Source of the DNA: Microvirga sp. SRT01
Lineage (GTDB): Bacteria > Pseudomonadota > Alphaproteobacteria > Sphingomonadales > Sphingomonadaceae
Direction: 5' to 3'
DNA length: 64,000 nt
Assembly: GCA_018139225.1 (NCBI GenBank)
Contig: JAGSNX010000003.1
Location: 434,001 to 498,000 of the forward strand
The position numbers and the translations under genes are program-made. Shown here piece by piece: positions 23,156 through 32,462 of this stretch. The notes below the pieces were generated by a model. The model saw only the letters and a list, made by a program, of their open reading frames with translations. It ran no database searches and had not been told where the DNA came from. Each line of letters begins with the position of its first letter. Position 1 is the stretch's first letter.

Positions 23156-23754
23156 TTCGCCCGGCCGATCCTCGGTTCGGTCCCCGCCAGCAGCCGTTCG
23201 ACATTGTCGCCGTGCTTCCACAGCACCAGCAGCGCGAGTGCGATCAGCAGCAGCACCAGGTCGAACCGCCCGAACAACGCCGCCGCGACCGGCGCGCTGA
23301 TCGCCGCGCTCATTCCCGCCACCGCCGAGATGCGCAGCGTGGCCAGCAGCCCCAGCCACACCGCGGCGTACACCAATCCGATCGGCCAGTGCAGCGCCAG
23401 CACGATGCCCATCAGCGTCGCCACCCCCTTGCCGCCGCGGAAGCGCAGCCACACCGGATAGCAATGGCCGACGAACGCCGCCGCGCCCGCCAGCGGTCCG
23501 TTACCCGGAAAGATCGCCTCGACGATCAGCACCGCCGCTAGCCCCTTGGCCATATCGAGCAGCAGGGTCGCCGCCGCCAGCCCCTTGCGCCCGGTCCGCA
23601 GCACGTTGGTCGCGCCAATGTTGCCGGAGCCGATCTGGCGCAGGTCGCCCGCGCCCGCGACGCGGGTCAGGATGATCCCGAACGGGATGGAACCCAGCAC
23701 ATAGCCGAGCACGAGCGCCAGTGTCGGGGCGATCCAGAGGATTTGGGTCTGCAA
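23152..23754 (-). CDS. plsY: Glycerol-3-phosphate acyltransferase PlsY
   Basis: A 200-residue inner-membrane enzyme that moves an acyl group from acyl-phosphate to glycerol-3-phosphate, the first step of phospholipid synthesis. Marks are LGYVLGSIPFGIILTR at the N terminus, GSGNIGATNVLRTGRKG, GHCYPVWLRFRGGKGVAT and a hydrophobic profile with about five membrane segments. It lies head-to-tail with dprA, which starts within its stop codon, a common pairing. Confidence 0.96.
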   Translation of the reverse strand: MQTQILWIAPTLALVLGYVLGSIPFGIILTRVAGAGDLRQIGSGNIGATNVLRTGRKGLAAATLLLDMAKGLAAVLIVEAIFPGNGPLAGAAAFVGHCYPVWLRFRGGKGVATLMGIVLALHWPIGLVYAAVWLGLLATLRISAVAGMSAAISAPVAAALFGRFDLVLLLIALALLVLWKHGDNVERLLAGTEPRIGRAK

Positions 23755-23855
23755 ACGTCCCCCTAAGCGAAACGGAACATAACGCGTTCACGTCACCTGT
23801 CCACTAATCTGGATCAGCCGTGCACCGCCAGCCCCAAGCCGCTAAGGGGTCGCCG

Positions 23856-24653
23856 ATGAGCGACCTGGCCCCGATCCTGTTCTTCGATTCCGGCGTCGGC
23901 GGCCTGTCCGTCGTCGCGCCGACGCTGACGCTGCTACCGAACGCACCCGTCGTATACGTCGCCGATTCGGCGGGTTTCCCCTATGGCACGAAGTCGGAGG
24001 CGGAGATCGCCGCGCGCGTGCCGGCGCTGCTGGGGCGGCTGGTGGAGCGGTACCGGCCGCGACTGGTGGTGATCGCCTGCAACACCGCCTCGACCATCGC
24101 GCTGCCGGTCGTGCGTGCCGCGCTCGACCTGCCCGTCGTCGGCACGGTGCCCGCGATCAAGCCTGCCGCCGCGATGAGCCGCACGCGTGTGATCGGCGTG
24201 CTGGGCACCGAGGCGACGGTGCGCCAGCCCTATGTCGACGATCTCGCCGCACGATTCGCGGGCGACTGCCTTGTCCTGCGCCACGGTTCCGCGGCGCTGG
24301 TCGAACTGGCCGAGGGCGCGCTCGCCGGAACGCCGCCGCCGCAGGGTGCCGTCGCCGCCGAACTCGACGGGCTGTTCGGTCAGCCGGGGGGCGACCGGAT
24401 CGACGTGATCGTCAACGCCTGCACGCATTTCCCGTTGCTGGAGAGCGACATGGCCGCCGTCGCGCCGCCGGGCGTGCGCTTCGTCGACGGTGGTCCCGGC
24501 ATCGCGCGGCGCATCGCCTTCCTGACCGATGGGCAGACGTGGCCGGCGACGCCGCAGCCCGGGCGACTCGTGTTCACCCGCATCGCCGGCCGCGAACGTG
24601 CGATCGCCGCGACGCTGGCGGGGCGGGGACTGCCGCTCCTCGAACAACTCTAG
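23856..24653 (+). CDS. murI: Glutamate racemase
   Basis: A 265-residue enzyme that makes D-glutamate for peptidoglycan. The ATG at 23856 follows AAGGGG at suitable spacing and is chosen over the upstream start at 23820. Visible marks are FFDSGVGGLSV, DSAGFPYGTKSE, the first catalytic Cys in VIACNTASTIALP and the second in VNACTHFPLLE. It is divergent from plsY, with hemA downstream on the same strand. Confidence 0.96.
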   Translation: MSDLAPILFFDSGVGGLSVVAPTLTLLPNAPVVYVADSAGFPYGTKSEAEIAARVPALLGRLVERYRPRLVVIACNTASTIALPVVRAALDLPVVGTVPAIKPAAAMSRTRVIGVLGTEATVRQPYVDDLAARFAGDCLVLRHGSAALVELAEGALAGTPPPQGAVAAELDGLFGQPGGDRIDVIVNACTHFPLLESDMAAVAPPGVRFVDGGPGIARRIAFLTDGQTWPATPQPGRLVFTRIAGRERAIAATLAGRGLPLLEQL

Positions 24654-24734
24654 GGACTACAAGCATAAAGCCGATCAGTGCGTTCGTTCTTCCGCGCTGG
24701 AAAAACGCTGCGGAGGCGCGTAGACGACCGGGTC

Positions 24735-26015
24735 ATGACCCCGGCCTCTTTCGCTCCGGCACTCACCTCCGCCCCCAGCAGCCACGGTGCGGAGGCGCGC
24801 GTCGACTATGCGCACGTCTTCACCCAGGCGATCGACCGGCTGCATGCCGAGGGCCGGTACCGGGTGTTCATCGACATCCTGCGCAACAAGGGCGCGTTCC
24901 CCAATGCGCGCTGCTTCGCCGGGCATAACGGGCCGAAGCCGATCACCGTTTGGTGTTCCAACGACTATCTCGCGATGGGCCAGCACCCGAAGGTCATCGC
25001 GGCGATGGAAGAGGCGCTGCACGATGTCGGCGCGGGCTCCGGCGGCACGCGCAACATCGGCGGCAACACGCACTATCACGTCGATCTGGAGGGCGAGCTT
25101 GCCGATCTGCACGGCAAGGAAGCGGCGTTGCTGTTCACCAGCGGCTATGTCTCGAACGAGGCGACGCTGGCGACGATCGCCAAGATCCTGCCCGGTTGCG
25201 TGATCTTTTCGGACGAACTCAATCACGCATCGATGATCGCCGGCATCCGCAATTCGGGCTGCGAAAAGCGCATCTTCCGTCACAACGACCTCGATCATCT
25301 CGAACGGCTGCTGGCCGCCGAGGACCCGGCGGTGCCCAAGCTGATCGCGTTCGAAAGCGTGTACTCGATGGAAGCGGACATCGCCCCGATCGGCGCGATC
25401 TGCGATCTGGCGGACAAGTACAACGCGCTGACATACTGCGACGAAGTCCATGCGGTCGGCATGTACGGCGCGCGCGGCGGCGGCATTTCGGAGCGGGACG
25501 AGGTCGCCGGGCGGCTGACGATCATCGAGGGGACTCTGGGCAAGGCATTCGGCGTGATGGGCGGCTACATCGCCGCCAGCCGCACGATCATCGACGTGAT
25601 CCGCAGCTACGCGCCCGGCTTCATCTTCACGACCAGCCTGTCGCCGGTATTGGTCGCCGGCGTCCTCGCCAGCGTCCGCCATCTCAAGGCCTCCACCGCG
25701 GAGCGCGAGGGGCAGCAGGCGGCGGCGACGATGCTGAAGACGATGATGGCCGATGCCGGCCTGCCGGTGATGCTCGGCGGCACGCATATCGTGCCGCTGA
25801 TGGTCGGCGACCCGATCAAGGCGAAGCGGATCAGCGACATCCTGCTCGCCGAATACGGCGCGTACGTGCAGCCGATCAATTACCCCACCGTCCCCCGCGG
25901 CACGGAGCGCCTGCGCTTCACCCCCGGCCCGACGCACACCCCCGCGATGATGCAGGAACTGACCGACGCATTGGTCGAGATCTGGAGCCGGCTGGAGCTG
26001 AAGAAGGCGGCTTGA
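24735..26015 (+). CDS. hemA: 5-aminolevulinate synthase
   Basis: A PLP enzyme that condenses succinyl-CoA and glycine, the C4 route to heme used by alphaproteobacteria. The core starts at [20 protein letters not shown] and includes [59 protein letters not shown] and [12 protein letters not shown], where the PLP lysine lies. The start is uncertain: the ATG at 24735 gives 426 residues, about 20 more than usual, while 24678 would give 445. No better start lies before the core. Confidence 0.94.
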   Translation: MTPASFAPALTSAPSSHGAEARVDYAHVFTQAIDRLHAEGRYRVFIDILRNKGAFPNARCFAGHNGPKPITVWCSNDYLAMGQHPKVIAAMEEALHDVGAGSGGTRNIGGNTHYHVDLEGELADLHGKEAALLFTSGYVSNEATLATIAKILPGCVIFSDELNHASMIAGIRNSGCEKRIFRHNDLDHLERLLAAEDPAVPKLIAFESVYSMEADIAPIGAICDLADKYNALTYCDEVHAVGMYGARGGGISERDEVAGRLTIIEGTLGKAFGVMGGYIAASRTIIDVIRSYAPGFIFTTSLSPVLVAGVLASVRHLKASTAEREGQQAAATMLKTMMADAGLPVMLGGTHIVPLMVGDPIKAKRISDILLAEYGAYVQPINYPTVPRGTERLRFTPGPTHTPAMMQELTDALVEIWSRLELKKAA

Positions 26016-26134
26016 GGTAAAGCTGCTCACCTCCCTCGGGGGAGCGGGCCTCTCACAAGCAGTTCCGCCAGGACTCCGCCCCCGCCGGCCGGATATCATT
26101 GCGAACTGGCTCCGCTGCCAGCTACGAGGCCGCG

Positions 26135-26260
26135 ACCCCGGCTAAGGCCGGGGTCCAGCTGGGCATCGTTCTCAGTATATTACCGCCAACATCCTGGCTG
26201 GCCCCCGGCCTTTGCCGGGGTGGCAGACGAGGGTTTTGTGACGATCCCCTGAAGGGGGGG
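26135..26260. repeat. Dispersed REP-like intergenic repeat, copy 1
   Basis: Two GC-rich palindromes (ACCCCGGCTAAGGCCGGGGT at 26135-26154 and a CCCCGGC...GCCGGGG pair at 26203-26220) bracket a spacer, followed by an AGGGTTTTGTGACGATCCCC tail. The same order of blocks occurs at 57539-57660. It fills the space between hemA and rpoN with no gene. Confidence 0.8.
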
Positions 26261-26273
26261 AGAGGCAGCAGGC

Positions 26274-27734
26274 TCAGCCTCCCTCCAGCGTCCTCGACCG
26301 TCGCCGCTGCACCGAACTTCCGATCCCCATCGCCTCGCGGTATTTCGCCACCGTGCGGCGGGCGATGTCGAAGCCCTTGGCGTTCAGCAACTCGACCAGC
26401 GTGTCGTCGGACAGGATCTTCACGCCCTCGTTCGCGATCAGCGCGCGGATCGCGCTCTTCACCGCCTCCGCCGATACCGCATCGCCGCCGTCCGCCGACT
26501 GGATCGCGCTGGTGAAGAAGTATTTCAGCTCGAACAGCCCGCGCGCGCAGGACAGGTATTTGTTGCTGGTTACGCGGCTGACGGTCGATTCGTGCATCTC
26601 GATCGCCTCCGCGACCTTGGCCAGCGTCATCGGCTTCAGATGCGCGACGCCGAGACGGAAGAACGCCTCCTGCTGCTTCACGATCTCCGTTGCGACCTTG
26701 ATGATCGTCCGTTGCCGCTGGTCGAGCGCCTTTACCAGCCAGTTGGCGCTGGCGAGCATGTCGCCCAGCCACGCCTTCGACGCCTTGTCCTGCGGCCCGT
26801 GCGACAATTGCGCATGATAGCGGCGGTTGACCAGCACGCGCGGCAGCGTCGCGCTGTTGAGTTCGATCGACCAGCCGCCCGATGTCCGGGTCACGAACAG
26901 GTCTGGCACCACCGCCTGGCTCGGCTCCCCGCCGTATCGGCACCCCGGCTTGGGGTCGTAGGCGCGGAGTTCGCGGATCATGTCTGCCATGTCCTCGTCG
27001 TCGACACCGCACATCCGCTTCAGCCGGGTCAGCTCGCCGCGGGCGAGCAGGTCCAGATTGCCGATCAGCTTCGCCATGCACGGATCGAACCGGTCCGCCT
27101 CGCGCGCCTGCAGCGTCAGGCATTCGGACAGGTCGCGTGCGCCGACTCCCGTCGGATCGAAGGTCTGGACGATGCCCAGCACCGCCTCCACCCGCGCCTG
27201 TGCGACGCCGAGCCGGTTGGCGATCTCCAGCGTCGACGCGGTCAGATATCCCGCCTCGTCGATCTGGTCGATCAGGTGCTGCGCGATGAACAGGTCCGGT
27301 CCCGCCACCGCGGGTCCGGCCTGAGCGAGCAGATGGTCGGCGAGGCTGAGCGAGGTGTCCGCGAACGAGTCGAGATCCGGCCCATCCTCCGGCATCGCGC
27401 CGCGGCTGAGCGCGCCGTCGAACCCGGCGCCGCCGTCCGAGATGGAATCCTGCTGGTGGCTCTCGGTCGCGTAATCGACGTCGATCGGCGCATCCGCCTG
27501 CACCGCGCCCGTGACCATCTCGTCGGCGGCGGCCGGTTCGCGCTCGACCGGTTCCGGCCGCACGACTTCGGTGGTGGTCGTTGCTTCGAGCAGGGGGTTC
27601 TTCTCGATCTCCTCGGCCAGGAACCCCTCGATTTCGAGGTTCGACAGCGCGAGCAGCTTGATCGCCTGCTGCAACTGCGGCGTCATCACCAGCGACTGCG
27701 ACTGGCGAAGGTCCAGGCGCGGCGCGAGACTCAT
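26274..27734 (-). CDS. rpoN: RNA polymerase sigma-54 factor
   Basis: A 486-residue sigma-54. Region I begins with MSLAPRLDLRQSQSLVMTPQLQQAIKLLALSN and contains the glutamine-rich activator-response segment. The core-binding domain follows an acidic, variable linker. The C-terminal part has the RpoN box ARRTVAKYRE near residue 463, which contacts the -24 element. The gene follows lptB by 2 bp, as in many proteobacteria, so the lpt genes and rpoN form one operon. Confidence 0.97.
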   Translation of the reverse strand: MSLAPRLDLRQSQSLVMTPQLQQAIKLLALSNLEIEGFLAEEIEKNPLLEATTTTEVVRPEPVEREPAAADEMVTGAVQADAPIDVDYATESHQQDSISDGGAGFDGALSRGAMPEDGPDLDSFADTSLSLADHLLAQAGPAVAGPDLFIAQHLIDQIDEAGYLTASTLEIANRLGVAQARVEAVLGIVQTFDPTGVGARDLSECLTLQAREADRFDPCMAKLIGNLDLLARGELTRLKRMCGVDDEDMADMIRELRAYDPKPGCRYGGEPSQAVVPDLFVTRTSGGWSIELNSATLPRVLVNRRYHAQLSHGPQDKASKAWLGDMLASANWLVKALDQRQRTIIKVATEIVKQQEAFFRLGVAHLKPMTLAKVAEAIEMHESTVSRVTSNKYLSCARGLFELKYFFTSAIQSADGGDAVSAEAVKSAIRALIANEGVKILSDDTLVELLNAKGFDIARRTVAKYREAMGIGSSVQRRRSRTLEGG

Positions 27735-27736
27735 GA

Positions 27737-28516
27737 TTAGAGCGAGAAGCCTTCGCCGAGGTACAGGCGACGCACGTTCGCGTCCGCGACCAGTTCGGCG
27801 GGCGATCCGGTGAACAGCACGCGGCCGTCGTAGATGATGTAGGCGCGGTCGACGATGTCCAGCGTCTCGCGGACATTATGATCGGTGATGAGCACGCCGA
27901 TGCTGCGCCGCTTCAGGTCCTTCACCAGATCGCGGATGTCGGCGATGGAGATCGGGTCGATGCCCGCGAACGGCTCGTCGAGCAGCATGATCGACGGTTC
28001 CGCCGCGAGCGCGCGGGCAATCTCCGCCCGCCGCCGCTCGCCGCCCGACAGCGCCATCGCGGGCGCCGCGCGCAGCCGCGTCAGGCCGAACTCGTCGAGC
28101 AGGCGGGCCAGTTTCGCCTGCCGCGCCGCCGGATCGGGCTCCGACAGCTCCAGCACGGTCAGGATGTTCTTCTCGATCGACAATCCGCGGAAGATCGAGG
28201 TTTCCTGCGGCAGATAGCCCAACCCCAGGATGGCGCGGCGGTACATCGGCAGGCCGGTGATGTCGTCGCCGTCGAGCATGATGCGGCCCGAATCGGGCTT
28301 CACCAGCCCCATCACCGAATAGAAGCAGGTGGTCTTGCCCGCGCCGTTCGGGCCGAGCAGCCCGACGACTTCGCCGCGCCCGACCGAGACCGACACGTCG
28401 GTCAGCACGATGCGCTTGTCGTAGGACTTGGCGATCGACACGACCTGCAGTCCCTCCGATACGGGGGCTTCCACGATCGGCTGCGGAATTTCGGGGGTCA
28501 GGGTGGCGACGTCCAT
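27737..28516 (-). CDS. lptB: LPS export ABC transporter ATPase LptB
   Basis: A 259-residue ATPase that powers LPS transport with LptFG. Marks are GLLGPNGAGKTTCFYS (Walker A), ALSGGERRRAEIARAL (signature), SIMLLDEPFAGIDP (Walker B) and ITDHNVRETLDIVD (H loop). It has about 20 extra N-terminal residues, within the normal range. It lies between lptA and rpoN on the minus strand. Confidence 0.96.
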   Translation of the reverse strand: MDVATLTPEIPQPIVEAPVSEGLQVVSIAKSYDKRIVLTDVSVSVGRGEVVGLLGPNGAGKTTCFYSVMGLVKPDSGRIMLDGDDITGLPMYRRAILGLGYLPQETSIFRGLSIEKNILTVLELSEPDPAARQAKLARLLDEFGLTRLRAAPAMALSGGERRRAEIARALAAEPSIMLLDEPFAGIDPISIADIRDLVKDLKRRSIGVLITDHNVRETLDIVDRAYIIYDGRVLFTGSPAELVADANVRRLYLGEGFSL

Positions 28517-28631
28517 CGGCGGGTGCCTCGCAAATCTTCGTTACCGGGCCGTTAACGGACGCCCGCTTGGCAGGGTTCGTGCATGCCCGACGTCGACGCG
28601 GACGGGAAGCCCCTCCGCGCCCGGCGGGGCA

Positions 28632-29171
28632 TCAATTGCGGTTGGGGACGGAGAAGGTGCCCGTCACGCGACCGCCGCGCTGCTGCGTCGTCCCGGTTCC
28701 GGGCGCGCCGCTGCTGCCGCCCACCGACGATCCGTCCACCACCGCGCGTCCGGTGTCGAGGTTGATGGTCAGGCGACCGCCGTTGACGGTGTTCGTCCCC
28801 TGCGTCAGCGTCACCGCGCCCAGCATCGTGATGACGCGGCGGTTGAGGTCGTAGATCGCATACTGGCTCTTGGCGGTCTGGTCCGGTCGCCGCACCGTCA
28901 CGCCGCCGGCCGCATCGAGGCGCGAGACCTGCGGACTCCCGCCGACAACCTGTCCCGTATAGGCGACCGTCATCCGCGCCGCGTTCAGCGTCATCTCCGC
29001 CTGCTTCACCGACACGTTGCCGGACAGCACGGCGCGATTCGCCTTGTCCTGCAACTCGATATGGTCCGCCCCGAAATCGATCGGCGCGTTGGTGTTGTGC
29101 CGCTGCTGCGCGCCCGCCGGGGGGACGATCAGCGACGACGACAGGATCAGGAGCGGAAGCAGGGCGCGCAT
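28632..29171 (-). CDS. lptA: Lipopolysaccharide transport periplasmic protein LptA
   Basis: A 179-residue periplasmic protein with an N-terminal signal (MRALLPLLILSSSLIVPPAGA) and the OstA-like beta jelly-roll pattern: ADHIELQDKANRAVLSGNVSVKQAEMTL, then RLDAAGGVTVRRPDQTAK. It bridges the periplasm and passes LPS from LptC to LptD. It lies 5 bp after lptC. Confidence 0.92.
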   Translation of the reverse strand: MRALLPLLILSSSLIVPPAGAQQRHNTNAPIDFGADHIELQDKANRAVLSGNVSVKQAEMTLNAARMTVAYTGQVVGGSPQVSRLDAAGGVTVRRPDQTAKSQYAIYDLNRRVITMLGAVTLTQGTNTVNGGRLTINLDTGRAVVDGSSVGGSSGAPGTGTTQQRGGRVTGTFSVPNRN

Positions 29172-29176
29172 CGACG

Positions 29177-29827
29177 CTATCTCGCCCCTCTCGGCACGAT
29201 CCGCAAGCGCGCGTTGCCGTCGATCGTCACGGTCCGGTTTTCGAGGTCCGCGCGCATCGTGTCGCCGCGGAACGTCCCCTGCGGCACAGTCCCGCTGACG
29301 CCGCCCTGACTCTGCATCTGCCGGTTCTTCAGGTTCAGCGTCGCGTCGCGCGTATCGAGCGCGTAGCCGCCCGCCGCGCGCATCGCGATCGGCCCGTCCA
29401 GCTTCACGGTTTCCGTATCCATGTCGTAGCGGCCGGTGTTTGCCACGACCTGCGCCGGGCCGTCGGTCAACTGGATACCGGCCTTCAATTGGTTCAACCG
29501 CACGATCGGTTCGGCGGAGCTTTTCTGGATCGCAGAGCCGGCGGTCAGCTGGAACGGCTGCCCCTTCGTGTCCTGTCCGCTATAGCGCGCGGCCTGAATC
29601 TTCAGCCGCTCGGTCGCGACCTCCACCTTGTTCTTGTCGAGCACGAACGACACGTCGCCGGTCGCGGTCAGCGGCGCCATCACCAGAAACGCGGCCAGCA
29701 CCCCGATCGACATCGGCAACCCGACGCGTGCGATCGTCACCAGCCGGTCGTGGCTGCTGCCCGGCGCGGCCCAGATCTCGCGCGCGGTGCGCTCCCGGCG
29801 GACCGGCTGGGGCAGGGGATCAGGCAT
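29177..29827 (-). CDS. lptC: LPS export protein LptC
   Basis: The start at 29827 (MPDPLPQPVRRER) overlaps the rnd stop and is preferred to the longer frame, giving 216 residues. It has one membrane segment near residues 38-58 (VGLPMSIGVLAAFLVMAPLT) and a periplasmic OstA-like domain (FVLDKNKVEVATERLKIQAARYSG). It receives LPS from LptBFG and hands it to LptA, encoded next. Confidence 0.9.
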   Translation of the reverse strand: MPDPLPQPVRRERTAREIWAAPGSSHDRLVTIARVGLPMSIGVLAAFLVMAPLTATGDVSFVLDKNKVEVATERLKIQAARYSGQDTKGQPFQLTAGSAIQKSSAEPIVRLNQLKAGIQLTDGPAQVVANTGRYDMDTETVKLDGPIAMRAAGGYALDTRDATLNLKNRQMQSQGGVSGTVPQGTFRGDTMRADLENRTVTIDGNARLRIVPRGAR

Positions 29828-30440
29828 GCGCGAAGATGTCCTGCTCCGGCCAGCCGGCCAGATCGAGTTCCGCACGCATCGGCAGGAAGTCGAAACACGC
29901 CTGCGCCAGCGTCATCCGCCCCTCGCGCACCAGCCGCTTCTCCAGCTCGGCGCGGAGCCGGTGCAGATAGCGCACGTCGGACGCGGCATATTCCTTTTGC
30001 GCGTCCGACAGTTCCGGTCCGCCCCAGTCGGAGGATTGCTGCTGCTTCGACAGTTCCTGCCCCAGCAATTCGCGCACCAGCTCCTTCAGGCCGTGGCGGT
30101 CGGTGTAGGTCCGGATCAGCCGCGACGCGATCTTCGTGTCCCAGGCCGGCCCCGCGACGATACCGAGATAGTGGCGGAGCGCGGCGATATCGAACCGACC
30201 GAAATGATAGAGTTTCACCTTACCGGTATCCGCCAGCAACGCCTTGAGATTGGGGGCGGCGTAATCGCTGTTCGGGCCGAAGCGAACCAGATGCTCGTCG
30301 GGGCCACCGTCCGACAATTGCACCACGCACAGGCGGTCGCGCGGCGTGATCAGTCCCATCGTCTCGGTATCGACGGCGATGCTGCCGGCATCGGCGAACA
30401 GGCCGGCGGGAATGTCTTCTTCGTGGAAATGAACGGTCAT
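29820..30440 (-). CDS. Ribonuclease D-like 3'-5' exonuclease
   Basis: The start at 30440 (MTVHFHEEDIPAGLFADAG) gives 206 residues. It has the DEDDy exonuclease motifs: VDTETMGL (Exo I), HFGRFDIAAL (Exo II) and YAASDVRYLH (Exo III with Tyr and Asp). It lacks the HRDC domains of full RNase D, matching the short alphaproteobacterial type that precedes lptC. It probably trims RNA 3' ends. It overlaps lptC by 8 bp. Confidence 0.92.
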   Translation of the reverse strand: MTVHFHEEDIPAGLFADAGSIAVDTETMGLITPRDRLCVVQLSDGGPDEHLVRFGPNSDYAAPNLKALLADTGKVKLYHFGRFDIAALRHYLGIVAGPAWDTKIASRLIRTYTDRHGLKELVRELLGQELSKQQQSSDWGGPELSDAQKEYAASDVRYLHRLRAELEKRLVREGRMTLAQACFDFLPMRAELDLAGWPEQDIFAHA

Positions 30441-30685
30441 ATCGATGCCGTAGCGGCTGGGGGATGAACGCTCAATGGGCCGCGACGTCGGCATGTGGGC
30501 CACATAACGCAAGTATACGCGTTCCCCGGCCTCGAAATTGACGATTTTGTTCGCAGGCGTCGCGCGAATCGGTTATGCCGCGAAGTGGGCGCAATAGGTT
30601 TCGCGCTCTAAGGCCCCTCGTTCGTCGTCCGGCGCTCGGGTTCTTGAGGATGCATACGGGCGAACCGGGAAGACGAACAGGGCTT

Positions 30686-31570
30686 ATGGGTTTCGATAAA
30701 GGCGGCCGCGGCAATCGCGGCGGGCGTGGACGCGACAAGCGCGACGGTTTTGGTGGCGGCGGCGAGGAATTCGGCGGCGGCAGCAGCTTCGGCGGCGGTG
30801 ATCGCGGCGGCTTCGGCGGCGGTGGCTTCGGTGGCGGCAGCAGCTTCGGCGGCGGCAGCAGCTTCGGCGGCGGAGGCGGCGGTGATCGTGGCGGCTTCGG
30901 CGGCGGCGGCGGCGGTGGTTTCCGCGGCGGCGGCGGCGGTGGCGGCTTCGGCGGTGGCGGCGGCGGTGGTGGTGGCCGCGGCATGCCCCCGCAGGTCGTC
31001 GGCGAGGGCACCGGCGTGGTCAAGTTCTTCAACGGACAGAAGGGCTTCGGCTTCGTCGTTCGCGATGACGGCGGCGAGGACGTGTTCGTTCACATCTCCG
31101 CCGTGGAGCAGGCCGGCCTGAGCGGTCTGGCAGAGGGTCAGCCGCTCGGCTTCACCCTGGTCGACCGCGGTGGCCGCATTTCGGCGACCGAGCTGAAGAT
31201 CGAGGGCGAGCCGATGCCCGTCACCGATCGTGCGCCTCCGCGCGAGCCGCGCGAAGGTGGCTTCGGCGACCGTGGCCCGCGTCCGGGCGGCGATCGTGGC
31301 GGCTTCGGCGGTGCAGGCGGCGACCGCGGCGGTGCGCCGCAGCGTCAGCTGACCGGCGAGAAGGCGACGGGTACCGTCAAGTTCTTCAACGCGATGAAGG
31401 GCTTCGGCTTCATCCAGCGCGACGACGGACAGCCCGATGCGTTCGTCCACATCTCGGCCGTCGAGCGTGCCGGCATGTCGAGCCTGAACGAGGGCGACCG
31501 CCTTCAGTTCGAGATCGAGGTCGACCGTCGCGGCAAGTATGCCGCCGTCAATCTGGCGCAGGGCAGCTGA
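30686..31570 (+). CDS. Double cold-shock-domain protein with glycine-rich N terminus
   Basis: The start at 30686 (MGFDKGGRGNRGGRGRDKR) gives 294 residues. Residues 1 to about 105 are a low-complexity region of Gly with Arg, Phe and Ser (RGG- and FGGG-type repeats), then a first CSD (GVVKFFNGQKGFGFVVRDDG, DVFVHISAVE), a second Gly/Arg-rich linker and a second CSD (GTVKFFNAMKGFGFIQRDDG, AFVHISAVER). Both CSDs keep the aromatic RNP1 and RNP2 residues. It likely binds single-stranded RNA or DNA. The long RGG-like N terminus is unusual among bacterial CSD proteins, and a hairpin terminator follows. Confidence 0.93.
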   Translation: MGFDKGGRGNRGGRGRDKRDGFGGGGEEFGGGSSFGGGDRGGFGGGGFGGGSSFGGGSSFGGGGGGDRGGFGGGGGGGFRGGGGGGGFGGGGGGGGGRGMPPQVVGEGTGVVKFFNGQKGFGFVVRDDGGEDVFVHISAVEQAGLSGLAEGQPLGFTLVDRGGRISATELKIEGEPMPVTDRAPPREPREGGFGDRGPRPGGDRGGFGGAGGDRGGAPQRQLTGEKATGTVKFFNAMKGFGFIQRDDGQPDAFVHISAVERAGMSSLNEGDRLQFEIEVDRRGKYAAVNLAQGS

Positions 31571-31610
31571 TCGCAATCTCCTGATTGCGGCCTGTTGGGC
31601 CTGAACGATA

Positions 31611-31640
31611 CGGCCCGTCCGGCATTCGCCGGGCGGGCCG
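31611..31640 (+). terminator. Hairpin after the double cold-shock gene
   Basis: CGGCCCGTCCGGC and GCCGGGCGGGCCG pair over 13 bases with one G-U, around an ATTC loop, 41 bp after the stop, followed by TTCGTGCGTTT. A smaller CGCAATC/GATTGCG hairpin at 31572-31589 precedes it. Confidence 0.75.
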
Positions 31641-32462
31641 TTCGTGCGTTTGGGGGTGGAGCAGGGGATCGCTGCGCCACCGGGTTCTCGATTCGGCTCG
31701 CATGTCGAGTTGCGACGAACTCACGTCCTTCGTGCAGGATTCGTCCGGGCATGCACCGAACGGGGCGACCAGACCGCGCTGGTTCGTTGGAACAGTTGAT
31801 CCCGGGACTGGCCCGTATGACGGAATGGCAGTGACGGCGGTGTCGAGTATCATGCCCGCACAGGTGGCCATCAAGGACGAATCAACGGCAATCCCGGCGC
31901 GAAATCTCGCCGTGGCTATCGTGATACGTTGTCCGTTTTGGCCTCGGCCGCACCACCCACAGATTATGGCTTTTCCGTCCGGTCAGCGCCGGGACAAGCC
32001 TGAAAGACGGAAGCCCTCACGACCCACGTCGAATCGACATTCACGCGACGTGGCTCGCCCGACCCGCCTCCTCACTCCAGCCGCGTCACCCCAAACGTGT
32101 TGGGTACTTACCCCTTCGAACAGGGAGAGGAGCGAGCGCGAAATCCCATTTTCTCCTTGAAGCCGGGAGCCCAATACTGGGTCCCCGCCTTTGCGGCGCC
32201 ACAGGATCGGTATCGGTCTCAAGGGGATAATTAGCGACGTGTTGCGGGGGGGCGCGGTCCAGCAAACGCTATCCGCTCAGCCTCCTGGTGGCACGCTTGC
32301 CGACGGAACGGAGCGAGTCGGTAGCTATTCCCTTCAGATGTAAACTGGTCATGTGCTCCCGAGAAGTCCGCGTCCCTGCTCGAACGCGACCAGTACCGAA
32401 CCAGTCCGGATTGACGACGTACCTGCCGCGGCCGCCGTACCCGACCGCCTGAAGCAACCCCG
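31641..32462. other. Long intergenic region without a convincing gene
   Basis: About 820 bp between the cold-shock gene terminator and the DedA gene stop. Open frames here (for example 31585-32160 plus and 32231-32506 minus) show no family, no ribosome site and codon patterns that look non-coding. A degenerate repeat-like stretch with CACCCCAAACGTGT occurs near 32085. Nothing else is seen. Confidence 0.6.

Noticed and set aside
24675..26099. 474-residue minus-strand open frame
   Set aside because: Antisense to hemA; no recognisable motif.
26122..27876. 584-residue minus-strand open frame in an alternate register of rpoN/lptB
   Set aside because: Overlaps rpoN on the same strand in another phase and has no family pattern.
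31585..32160. 191-residue plus-strand open frame after the cold-shock gene
   Set aside because: It begins within the terminator, has no ribosome site or family, and its composition is not protein-like.
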